Source: Prochlorococcus sp. AG-402-O21 | GTDB taxonomy: Bacteria; Cyanobacteriota; Cyanobacteriia; PCC-6307; Cyanobiaceae | Direction: 5' to 3' | Assembly (NCBI GenBank): GCA_003216375.1 | Contig: QCIZ01000015.1 | Span: 1 to 36,052 of the forward strand | DNA length: 36,052 bases | Shown here: piece by piece, positions 7,599 to 16,600 of the stretch | How positions within the stretch are numbered: the stretch's first letter is position 1 | Layout: every line of letters begins with the position of its first letter | Position numbers and translations under genes: made by a program | Notes under the pieces: generated by a model | Seen by the model: the letters and a program-made list of their open reading frames with translations, nothing else | Database searches by the model: none | What the model was told of the DNA's origin: nothing

Positions 7599-9905
7599 TC
7601 AGCCGAGACCGATTAAGCGAGCGTGGAAGAAGGCCCAAGTTGTAGCAATTCCTCCTAGAAGGAAATGAGCTGCTCCTACTGCACGACCTTGAGTAATAGA
7701 TAGAGCTCTTGGTTGAATAGTTGGTGCCAACTTAAGTTTATTGTGAGCCCAGATAATTGACTCAAATAATTCTTGCCAGTAACCACGGCCACTGAATAGG
7801 AACATAAGACTAAATGCCCAAACGAAATGTGCTCCTAAGAACATCAAACCGTACATACTTATGGGTTGACCATAACTTGTAAGGACCTGTGATGACTGGG
7901 CCCAGAGGAAATCTCTAAGCCATCCATTAATAGTTATGGAGCTTTGAGCAAAGTTTCCTCCTGTAAGTCCCCAAACATCACTTTGCATTTTCCATGAGAA
8001 GTGGAAGATAACTACTGATAAGCCGTTATACATCCAGAACAAACCAAGGAAAACGTGATCCCAAGATGAAACTTGGCATGTGCCTCCTCTTCCTGGTCCA
8101 TCACATGGGAATCTAAATCCAAGATTCGCTTTATCAGGAATTAGTCTAGAACTCCTTGCGAATAAAACCCCCTTGAGAAGAATTAGAAGGGTTACGTGGA
8201 TAGTAAAAGCATGGATATGGTGAATCATGAAATCAGCAGTTCCTAGAGGTATAGGAGCGATTCCAATTTTTCCTCCAACTTGACTTACTGAGCCATTAAA
8301 GACCTCGCTAACTAAGCCACTTTGAAGGTTTACGTTCGCACCAGCAAGAGTGGTTGAACCAGCTGCTGAATGATGAATATTTTGAATCCATTGAGCAAAA
8401 ACAGGTTGAAGTTGAATTCCTGTATCACTGAACATATCTGCAGGTCTTCCTAAAGCACGCATTACATCGTTGTGAATATAAAGACCAAAACTATGGAAAC
8501 CTAAGAACATGCAAGCCCAATTAAGATGACTAATTAATGCATCTCTTGCTTTCAAGATTCTGTCTAGAACGTTATCAATATGAACAGCTGGGTCATAGTC
8601 TCTAATCATTGCAATACCAGCATGAGCTGCTGCACCAACAATGAATAATCCTCCTATCCACATGTGGTGTGTAAATAGACCTAGGACAGTTGGGTAATCA
8701 ATCGACAAGTACGGATAAGGGGGCATCGCATACATGTGATGGGAAATGATGATGCTCAAGGAGCCAATCATTGCAAGGTTTAAACCAAGCTGAGCATGCC
8801 AACTATTAGCTAAAAACTCATAAATTCCTTTATGACCATTTGGTGCAGGGAAAAGAATTGGATCTCCAGCATGATTATCTAGTATTTCTTTAAGGCTATG
8901 GCCTATGCCAAACATTGTTCTATATAGATGACCGCCAAATACAGCTAGTACTCCAAAAGCTAAATGATGATGAGAAATATCTGTCATCCATAAGCTACCC
9001 GTGACTGGATTTAGACCACCTTTGAAAGTTAGGAAATCACTAAACGCCCACCAATTAGTCGTAAAGAAATTTTCAACTGTTCTTCCGGCAAGGCCAGGGA
9101 ATATTTGACTAGCAATAGCAGGATTGCAAAGCTCGTGTGGCAGAGGCATGTCCGCAATTGAAGCAATTGGAATGCCATCGATAATTAGAGGTTTTCCTGC
9201 ATCAATTGCATCCATAAGGGCTGCTGTTGGTGCTCCAATGTGAATGCAATGTCCAGCCCAGGCAATCGAACCTAATCCCACTAGACCAGCTATGTGGTGA
9301 TTGAGCATAGACTCAAGGTTTCTAAACCAATCAAGCTTGGGAGCAGCTTTGTGATAGTGATATATTCCACCGTGCAACATTATGGCTGCCATTAGTAGTG
9401 CACCAATAGCTAAAGCCATGAGCTCGGTTTCATTGGTAATTCCCCAGCCTCTCCACATCTGAAAAATTCCAGAAGTGATCTGAATACCGTGATAATTACC
9501 GCCTAAATCGGCATTAAGCATCTCTTGACCAACTATTGGCCAAACAACTTGTGCTCCTGGTTTGACATGAGTCGGGTCAGAGAGCCATCCAGAATAATTA
9601 GAAAAGCGAGCTCCATGGAAAAAAGCTGCACTCATCCAAATAAAGATGACTGCTAGATGGCCAAAATGAGCAGAAAATACTTTTCTACTGGTTTCTTGGA
9701 GATCTCCAACATGAGTATCAAAATCATGCGCGTCAGCATGAAGATTCCATATCCATGTAGTAGTCTTTGGCCCTTTAGCAAGGGACTTGGACCAAAAACC
9801 AGGCTTATCAAGCTTGGAAAAATCTACAGGGATTGCATCAGTTTCGATAGGTTTATCGAGAACTGGTTCTTTTTTTTGTTCTCTTTCTGGTGGGCTAATG
9901 GTCAT
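7599..9905 (-). CDS. psaA: Photosystem I P700 chlorophyll a apoprotein A1 (PsaA)
   Basis: 768 residues. First gene of the psaA-psaB operon. The F-X loop [13 protein letters not shown] contributes cysteines C601 and C610. The chlorophyll-binding repertoire of histidines and the C-terminal [15 protein letters not shown] are typical. Compared with the Synechocystis protein as I remember it, there is an extra loop of roughly 15-20 residues around 231-252 ([13 protein letters not shown]), and a segment is missing between D-V-W-G and L-T-G-G-N-F. Both are consistent with the known divergence of Prochlorococcus PsaA. The upstream region is long and non-coding, so the transcript may have an extended leader. 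Confidence 0.98.
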   Translation of the reverse strand: MTISPPEREQKKEPVLDKPIETDAIPVDFSKLDKPGFWSKSLAKGPKTTTWIWNLHADAHDFDTHVGDLQETSRKVFSAHFGHLAVIFIWMSAAFFHGARFSNYSGWLSDPTHVKPGAQVVWPIVGQEMLNADLGGNYHGIQITSGIFQMWRGWGITNETELMALAIGALLMAAIMLHGGIYHYHKAAPKLDWFRNLESMLNHHIAGLVGLGSIAWAGHCIHIGAPTAALMDAIDAGKPLIIDGIPIASIADMPLPHELCNPAIASQIFPGLAGRTVENFFTTNWWAFSDFLTFKGGLNPVTGSLWMTDISHHHLAFGVLAVFGGHLYRTMFGIGHSLKEILDNHAGDPILFPAPNGHKGIYEFLANSWHAQLGLNLAMIGSLSIIISHHMYAMPPYPYLSIDYPTVLGLFTHHMWIGGLFIVGAAAHAGIAMIRDYDPAVHIDNVLDRILKARDALISHLNWACMFLGFHSFGLYIHNDVMRALGRPADMFSDTGIQLQPVFAQWIQNIHHSAAGSTTLAGANVNLQSGLVSEVFNGSVSQVGGKIGIAPIPLGTADFMIHHIHAFTIHVTLLILLKGVLFARSSRLIPDKANLGFRFPCDGPGRGGTCQVSSWDHVFLGLFWMYNGLSVVIFHFSWKMQSDVWGLTGGNFAQSSITINGWLRDFLWAQSSQVLTSYGQPISMYGLMFLGAHFVWAFSLMFLFSGRGYWQELFESIIWAHNKLKLAPTIQPRALSITQGRAVGAAHFLLGGIATTWAFFHARLIGLG

Positions 9906-10539
9906 CGAGTGATTCCTTCAGGAATGTGATCGAGGTTTGGGGGCCTAATCTTGGAAAGACTAGAGTGAAATCTTTAATAAGCAATTACACTTATGAAGTT
10001 AGATTGCTTTGGTGAAAGATTTCAGGAATTCAAGACCTACCTTTGAAGTTACTTGAAAACCTATATAGGGGTTATGTGATAAGCATAAAGTAGACAGTCA
10101 GTTACTACGGAAGCATGTAACAAATGTTCTACACTTTTATTCTTAAGTGGACATTAAATCCATGGTTTTTCTTAATTAGTAAATCTTTGCCTGTGGTGGA
10201 TTTTAGGTAAAACAGTTTTTTAGGTCTAGAGGCTTTACTACTAATAGAAATTAATTAGGGCAAACAGTTGTAATATTAGTCCTTCTTGGCTTTGCAAAGT
10301 TTAATTAGATGCTAATGGCTAGGTAAAAATACTATTGGATTTCTTGATAAGAGCTTTTTATTGAATTCAATAAATTTGTTGAAAGAGTATTTCAGAGTTT
10401 TGATATTTGATTTTTACTAAAGTTTTCTTTAAGAGGCTACCTTATATAAATAAATCAAAAATTTATTTTATCTCTCGTTCTGGAAAAAACATTAGTAAAA
10501 ACTCCAAAAAGGATTGCATTTGGATTTTCTTTAAGCGCT
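9906..10539. other. Long non-coding region between psaA and the CbiG-CobJ gene
   Basis: About 570-630 bases between divergent genes, the longest gap in the window. I see no plausible protein or tRNA. It must contain the minus-strand promoter of psaA. A TATATA centred in the 10-bp palindrome CCTATATAGG (10060-10069) is a possible -10 box, which would give a leader of about 150 bases, but no good -35 box accompanies it. Towards the right are CTTTGCAAAG (10290-10299) and an 18-bp palindrome (10357-10374). The frame of the downstream gene is open from about 10450. Confidence 0.6.
10357..10374. repeat. 18-bp perfect palindrome upstream of the CbiG-CobJ gene
   Basis: TTTATTGAATTCAATAAA reads identically on both strands over all 18 bases, with no spacer. 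It lies in the psaA to cobJ gap, about 100-180 bases before the coding region on the right. A two-fold symmetric site of this length is what a dimeric repressor would bind, but no regulator is known to me for this sequence. It lacks the GC stem and U run of a terminator. Confidence 0.6.
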
Positions 10540-12321
10540 TTGCCTTTGCTTAAGAGATTGCAAGAAAGCAAACATGTAGATCAAATTTTTATATCTAATG
10601 GTTCATCTTTTCCCTTAGAAAAAAAAATTCAAGGTTTAGTTGAATCCTCACCAATTGATTTTTTAAAAGATCATTGGCAGAACAATAATAAATTAATTTT
10701 TTTAGGCTCAATCGGCGCTGTAGTCAGACTCATATCTCCTTTTGTTAGATCTAAAGAAAATGATCCAGCAATACTGGTAATGGACTCAAAAGCTAAAAAT
10801 GTTATTACTCTTTTAGGAGGTCATAAGCAAGGAGGAGATCGATTTGCTAGTGAATTAGCAGCTTCTTTAGAAGCAGAAGTGATTTGCACCTCAGATTCAT
10901 TTACAGAAAGAAGAATCCCTTTGGATTGTTTTGGTGAAGGATGGGGTTGGAAAAGAGGAGGAAAGAATGTTGATTGGCGAAAGTTAATGATTAGTCAGTC
11001 TAAAGAACAAAAAAATATTGTTTTTCAAGACAAAGGATCAAAATTGTGGCAGAAATTAAAGGGTTGTTCCAATTTCTCTTTTTTAGAGAAAAATGATCCA
11101 AAATTTTTTAAAAATATCGACTTATATATAGGTCATGAAAATAGGAATATATGTTCATGGCATCCACCGACAATAATTATTGGAATTGGGTGTGAGAGAA
11201 ATACAGATGAAAAGGTCATTCAAAGAGCAATTAATGAGTCTTTGAATCAAAATGGCTTATCACATCTTTCAATCTCTGGTTTAGCAACTATTGATAAAAA
11301 AAATGATGAAATAGGATTATTGAATTTGTCAGAAAAAAATGAATGGCCAATTTATTTTTTTAGTGCCCCTGAACTTTCACAAGTCAAAGTCCCAACTCCT
11401 TCAAATGTTGTTTTGAATGAAATGGGAACTGCCTCAGTCGCTGAAGCTGCCGCAATTTTGTTAGGAGGTCAGTCTGGAAGATTAATACAAGAAAAAAAAA
11501 TCTATTATTCCAACGAGGATGAGAGCGGTGCTGTAACAATTGCATTGGTCGAGGTATCAATTCCCTTTGCACCTCATAAAGGTGAATTGCATTTGATTGG
11601 CAGTGGACCTGGAGACTTGGAAATGCTTACCTCTGACTCACGTCGAGCTTTAACTAGATGCTCTGCTTGGATCGGTTATACCCCTTACTTGAATTATTTG
11701 GATTCAATTCGTCGTCCTGATCAGGTTCGAATTGATTCAGAATTAACTTTTGAAAAAGATCGATGTCAATGCGCTCTTGATCTTGCAAAAGAGGGAGTAA
11801 GGGTAGCTCTTATTTCATCTGGCGACAGTGGAATTTATGGAATGGCAGGGTTAGCTCTTGAACTTTGGCTACATGAAAAGATTGATTCAAGGCCTTTATT
11901 TCAAGTGCATCCAGGCATTAGCTCCTTTCAAATGGCTGCTGCAAAACTAGGAGCTCCTTTTATGCATGATTTTTGTTCTATCTCCTTAAGTGATCTTTTG
12001 ACTCCGTGGGATCAAATTGAGAGGAGAATTAAAAGTGCAGCGATAGGTGACTTTGTTATTGCAATATTTAATCCAAAATCAAAAAAACGTGATTGGCAGC
12101 TAAAAAAGACTGTTGATTTATTAATCGAATTTCGCAAATCATGCACACCTGTTGCTATCGCTAGAGAGCTTGGGAGGCCAGATGAAAGCATAGAAATACA
12201 CACTCTTGAAACCTTGCCATTTGATCAGGTCGATATGCTGACTATTTTGGTCATTGGTAATAGTCAGAGTGTCATAAAAAACAATAGATTTTTAACGCCA
12301 AGAGGCTATTTTTCTAATTGA
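10540..12321 (+). CDS. cobJ: CbiG-CobJ fusion: cobalamin biosynthesis protein and precorrin-3B C17-methyltransferase
   Basis: 593 residues from a TTG codon. The N-terminal ~215 residues are CbiG-like: G-S-I-G-A-V-V-R-L-I-S-P and L-L-G-G-H-K-Q-G-G-D. A CbiG C-terminal/CobE domain follows (about 205-310; I-G-I-G-C-E-R-N-T, E-M-G-T-A-S-V-A-E-A-A). The rest, from H-L-I-G-S-G-P-G-D near 350, is a SAM-dependent tetrapyrrole methylase of the CobJ/CbiH type, which contracts the corrin ring at C-17. The CbiG part opens the C-20 lactone in the anaerobic pathway. The frame continues upstream of the TTG to about 10450 and encodes V-K-T-P-K-R-I-A-F-G-F-S-L-S-A, which looks like the missing first beta strand, so the true start may be a non-standard codon upstream. 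Confidence 0.88.
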   Translation: MPLLKRLQESKHVDQIFISNGSSFPLEKKIQGLVESSPIDFLKDHWQNNNKLIFLGSIGAVVRLISPFVRSKENDPAILVMDSKAKNVITLLGGHKQGGDRFASELAASLEAEVICTSDSFTERRIPLDCFGEGWGWKRGGKNVDWRKLMISQSKEQKNIVFQDKGSKLWQKLKGCSNFSFLEKNDPKFFKNIDLYIGHENRNICSWHPPTIIIGIGCERNTDEKVIQRAINESLNQNGLSHLSISGLATIDKKNDEIGLLNLSEKNEWPIYFFSAPELSQVKVPTPSNVVLNEMGTASVAEAAAILLGGQSGRLIQEKKIYYSNEDESGAVTIALVEVSIPFAPHKGELHLIGSGPGDLEMLTSDSRRALTRCSAWIGYTPYLNYLDSIRRPDQVRIDSELTFEKDRCQCALDLAKEGVRVALISSGDSGIYGMAGLALELWLHEKIDSRPLFQVHPGISSFQMAAAKLGAPFMHDFCSISLSDLLTPWDQIERRIKSAAIGDFVIAIFNPKSKKRDWQLKKTVDLLIEFRKSCTPVAIARELGRPDESIEIHTLETLPFDQVDMLTILVIGNSQSVIKNNRFLTPRGYFSN

Positions 12322-12458
12322 TTTTTTGTTGATTGCTACGAACCAGATAATCGAATAATTAGTTTTAAGCTTATTTTTAGTAATCAAGTTTAGAAGAAGT
12401 TAAAAAATCAAGTCAATTTGGAAATTCTTTCTAAAGTTAGTTTGTTATTAAAAGAGCT

Positions 12459-13328
12459 TTGCTTAAACCAGACTGGTTACGTGTTAAGGCACCGCAGCAA
12501 GAGAGGATTGGCAATGTTGCTGATCTATTAGTTGATTTAAAACTCAATACAGTTTGTCAGGAAGCAAGTTGTCCAAATATTGGAGAATGTTTTGCAGGAG
12601 GTACTGCTACTTTCTTGATAATGGGTCCTGCCTGCACTCGGAAATGCCCTTATTGCGATATCTCATTTGATAATTCGAAAAGACTTTTAGACCCATCAGA
12701 ACCTGATCGTTTAGGTGAGGCTGTTTCCAGGATGGGCTTAACTCATGTTGTAATAACTTCCGTCAATCGTGATGATTTAGAAGATGGTGGCGCCAGTCAA
12801 TTTTTGAAATGTATTAAGGCTGTTCAAAAGAAATCTCCTTTTACATCTATTGAAGTTTTAATTCCAGATCTTTGCGGTAATTGGGATGCTTTGAAAGTTA
12901 TTTTGGATGCCGCTCCAAATGTACTAAATCACAATATAGAGACAGTTCCAAGGCTATATCCAAGAGTCAGACCTCAAGGAAGATATGAAAGGTCTTTGGA
13001 ATTATTAAAAAGAGTTCGTGAAGGTTGGCCAAGAGTGTATACAAAATCTGGCTTAATGGCTGGATTAGGGGAAACAGATGAAGAGATTTTGAGTGTTCTT
13101 TATGACCTGCATCTAAATAAAGTTGATATAGTAACTATTGGCCAATATTTATCTCCAGGACCAAAACATTTGCCTGTTAATAGATTTGTATCTCCTTCTC
13201 AATTTGATAGTTACCGTTTTGAGGGGGAAAATAATTTAGGGTTTTTGCAGGTCATTAGTTCACCATTAACTAGAAGTAGTTATCACGCAGGAGAAGTTAA
13301 AAAATTAATGATGTCTCATCCAAGATGA
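12459..13328 (+). CDS. lipA: Lipoyl synthase (LipA)
   Basis: 289 residues from a TTG start. A radical SAM enzyme that inserts two sulfurs into octanoyl groups on lipoyl-carrier proteins, such as the E2 subunit of pyruvate dehydrogenase and glycine cleavage H protein. Both iron-sulfur sites are complete: the auxiliary cluster cysteines C33, C38 and C44 ([12 protein letters not shown]) and the radical SAM cysteines C59, C63 and C66 (CTRKCPYC). The C-terminal R272-S-S-Y motif provides the serine ligand of the auxiliary cluster. The frame is closed by a stop 18 bases upstream of the start. The stop codon is only 2 bases from that of the convergent YciI-like gene. Confidence 0.95.
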   Translation: MLKPDWLRVKAPQQERIGNVADLLVDLKLNTVCQEASCPNIGECFAGGTATFLIMGPACTRKCPYCDISFDNSKRLLDPSEPDRLGEAVSRMGLTHVVITSVNRDDLEDGGASQFLKCIKAVQKKSPFTSIEVLIPDLCGNWDALKVILDAAPNVLNHNIETVPRLYPRVRPQGRYERSLELLKRVREGWPRVYTKSGLMAGLGETDEEILSVLYDLHLNKVDIVTIGQYLSPGPKHLPVNRFVSPSQFDSYRFEGENNLGFLQVISSPLTRSSYHAGEVKKLMMSHPR

Positions 13329-13330
13329 TT

Positions 13331-13642
13331 TCAAAACTTTGGTTGACTTCCATCAATAGATATCCATTCTTGAAGATCCCAGATAACTAAATTATTTTTA
13401 ATCATGGGATCATTTTTTATGATCTTTTTTGCTGTTAAATAATCCTTCGCTTCAAGAATTAATAAACCTCCACCACCCGGCATCTTTTGTTCATTTATTA
13501 AATATCCGCTATGGATGTAATGGCCGGAGTTACTAATATTTTCAACCCATTCTTTATGCATTAATAAGAATTTTTTCCTTTCAATATTAGATAATTCTAA
13601 TGTTTTGTCTTTAAACTTCTCTGTCTTAATAAATATAGGCAT
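13331..13642 (-). CDS. YciI-family protein
   Basis: 103 residues. The pattern is that of the YCII domain: a basic N-terminal strand, a helix with R-K-x-x-L-x-x-H-K-E-W near 22-32, G-H-Y-I-H-S-G-Y (42-49), G-G-G-G-L-L-I-L-E-A (56-65), and a terminal D-P-M-I-x-x-N-L helix-strand. YciI proteins share the ferredoxin-like fold of muconolactone isomerases; most have no established role. It begins 10 bases downstream of gltB on the same strand and is probably its operon partner. Confidence 0.8.
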   Translation of the reverse strand: MPIFIKTEKFKDKTLELSNIERKKFLLMHKEWVENISNSGHYIHSGYLINEQKMPGGGGLLILEAKDYLTAKKIIKNDPMIKNNLVIWDLQEWISIDGSQPKF

Positions 13643-13652
13643 TATTGTCTAT

Positions 13653-16600
13653 CTATATTGTCGCTTTCTCCAGCGCTTCCTCAATGCCTAATTTATTCAT
13701 TTCGCTTGGAGGAACTACAACCTTAAATAAATTTTTCCACGAAGACCAGTCTGAGAGAATCTTTTGCGCTAAAGGACTTTTGGTTTTCTGATGATATTCA
13801 ATAATTAAGTCATTTAAGAATTGTTCTTGGTTAGTTGCAGTTAGATGATATGTCTCAACAATTTCTTTATTCATTCTCAAGTCAAGTTCATTTTTTTTGT
13901 CAAGAATAAAAGCTATGCCTCCAGTCATTCCTGCTCCTATGTTTCTTCCGGTTTTTCCAAGCACAACAACAACTCCTCCAGTCATATATTCGCAACAATG
14001 GTCACCCGCTCCTTCAATTACAGCATGAGCTCCACTATTGCGAACTCCAAAACGCTCACCTGCTATTCCAAGCGCGAATAATTTCCCGCCAGTTGCTCCA
14101 TATAGACATGTGTTACCAAGTATTACCTGAGTGTTAGATATCTCATTAATAATTTTGGGAACAATCGTAATAGAACCTCCGTTAATACCTTTTCCTACAT
14201 AATCATTAGCTTCTCCTATCAAAGATATATTCATTCCTTTTAAAATAAATGCACCAAAGCTTTGTCCAGCGGAACCTTTAAATAACAAATTCAAATTCCC
14301 GTTAAAACCTTTATTTCCATATTTTTTAGCTATTTCTCCAGAGATTCGTGCACAAACACTTCTATCTGTATTAACAATCGGAATTTCTTTAGAGATGCTT
14401 CCTTGAGTTCTAATTGCATGAGAAACTTCTTCATCTTTCAGTATGGCATTTTCAATAACTTCTCCATTGGTATGAGCTTTAATTTCGTGTCTTAACCATG
14501 AACGATCTTTTGAGTTATCTATAGGCTTGAGAAGGCTAGATAGGTCAAGTTCTTTTGTTTTTGTTAAGTATAGATTTCGTTGGATTAATAGATCTGTTCT
14601 TCCAATAAGATCCTCGACTTTTGCTACACCAACTTGACTCATCAATTGTCTGACTTCCTCAGCTACGAAGATAAAGAAGTTAACTACATGTTCTGGTAAC
14701 CCTGGGAATCTTTTTCTTAAGCCTTCTTGTTGAGTTGCTATACCTACTGGACATTTATTTGTATGGCAAATCCTTGCCATGATGCAACCTTCGGCAATCA
14801 TTGCGATTGTTCCAAAACCATATTCTTCTGCTCCAAGTAAAGCCGCAATTAGGACATCCCAACCTGTCTTTAAACCTCCATCTGCTCTTAATAAAACCCG
14901 TTTGCGAAGACCATTTTCTAATAAAGAGCGATGAACTTCCGTTAATCCAAGTTCCCATGGTAAACCAGCATGTTTAATTGAACTAAGTGGCGATGCACCG
15001 GTTCCTCCATCATGTCCTGAAATTTGGATGACATCAGCATTGGCTTTGGCTACTCCCCCTGCAATTGTGCCAATCCCTATCTCAGCAACTAATTTCACAC
15101 TGACTTTTGCAGTTGGATTTATTTGATGTAGGTCATGAATAAGTTGTGCAAGGTCTTCTATTGAGTAAATATCATGATGAGGAGGAGGAGAAATAAGAGC
15201 TACTCCTGGCTTGCTATTACGAAGCTTTGCTATGTATTCATCAACCTTTGGCCCAGGCAATTGTCCTCCTTCTCCAGGCTTTGCACCTTGAGCTACTTTG
15301 ATTTCTAATTGCTTGCCGCTAGTTAAATATTCAGGAGTTACACCAAATCGGCCAGACGCAATTTGTTTAATTGCAGAACATGCTGTATCTCCATTTAGAA
15401 GTCCTTTGAGATTAGGTAATGTCTTTGATTGATTATTTTCGTCAACATCCTCGATAACATTGAATCTCGCGGGATCCTCTCCTCCTTCACCACTATTACT
15501 TTTGCCTCCAATCCTATTCATTGCTATTGCAAGAACTTCATGCGCTTCCCTAGATAGGGCACCTAGACTCATTCCGCCAGTGCAAAATCTTTGACAAATA
15601 CTCTCAACACTTTCTATTTGATCAAGGGGTAAAGGCCGGGTGGCTGTTTTGAATGTAAGAAGATCTCTGAGGGTAGTAGCGGGACGACTTTCTAGAAGTT
15701 TTTGATAAGTTTTGAAGTGGTCATACCCAGGCCCAGCTTTCACAGCAGCATGAAGAATTTTTGACATTTCTGGATTATTTAAATGAAATTCTCCACTATT
15801 TCGATATTGAACAAATCCATTAAAATCAAGTTTTTTTTGCTCTAGTTCTGGGAAAGCTTTTTTATGAAATGAAACTGTCTCGAGTGATAATTCGCTCAAA
15901 GTTAGTCCTGCTATACGACTTGTTGTTCCCTTGAAAGCTAAATCAATTAAATCTGCACCTATACCTATAGCCTCAAAGATTTGTGCTCCGTGATAACTTG
16001 CTAATACTGAGATTCCTATCTTCGAAAGTATTTTTCTTAATCCATCTTCCATTGCTCTTTTAACATTATCTTGAGCAATCTCTATAGATAAATTAGACAA
16101 CTTCCCATCTAAAATAAGTTTTTGAGTTTTAGGTAATTGCCACCAATGGCGAGTAGTTTCCCATGTCAACCAAGGACAAATTGCACTTGCTCCAAATCCA
16201 ATCAGACAGGCAATGTGATGAGTACTCCAGCATTGAGCAGTATCTATAATTATAGAGGTTTTTAGTCTTATCCCTTTCCTAAGTAAGTGATGATGAACAG
16301 CACCAACAGCGAGAAGAGGTGGAATATAGGAGTTCTCTTGATTAATATCTCTATCAGAAAGGATTAGTATTTCTCCACCATTAATTACAGTATCTTCTGC
16401 TTCTTGGCATAGATTTTTGAGACCTTTTTCGAGGTTTATTTTATCATCATTAATAGGAATTAAAGTTGATATCTGCTTGCATGAAAGTTCTGATTTCGTT
16501 ATTGAAATCAATTCTTTTTCATTAAGTATTGGTGATTTGATATGAATAAGTCTTGCAGACTCTGCTTTAGGGCTTAAGGGTGCTTTTCTAACCCCAAGAT

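Noticed and set aside
9657-9929. 90-residue plus-strand frame over the psaA start
   Set aside because: Shadow of the conserved psaA N-terminus; no ribosome-binding site or motif.
9906-10539. Cobalamin riboswitch upstream of the CbiG-CobJ gene
   Set aside because: I could not find the conserved B12-box or the multi-stem layout; only short palindromes are visible.
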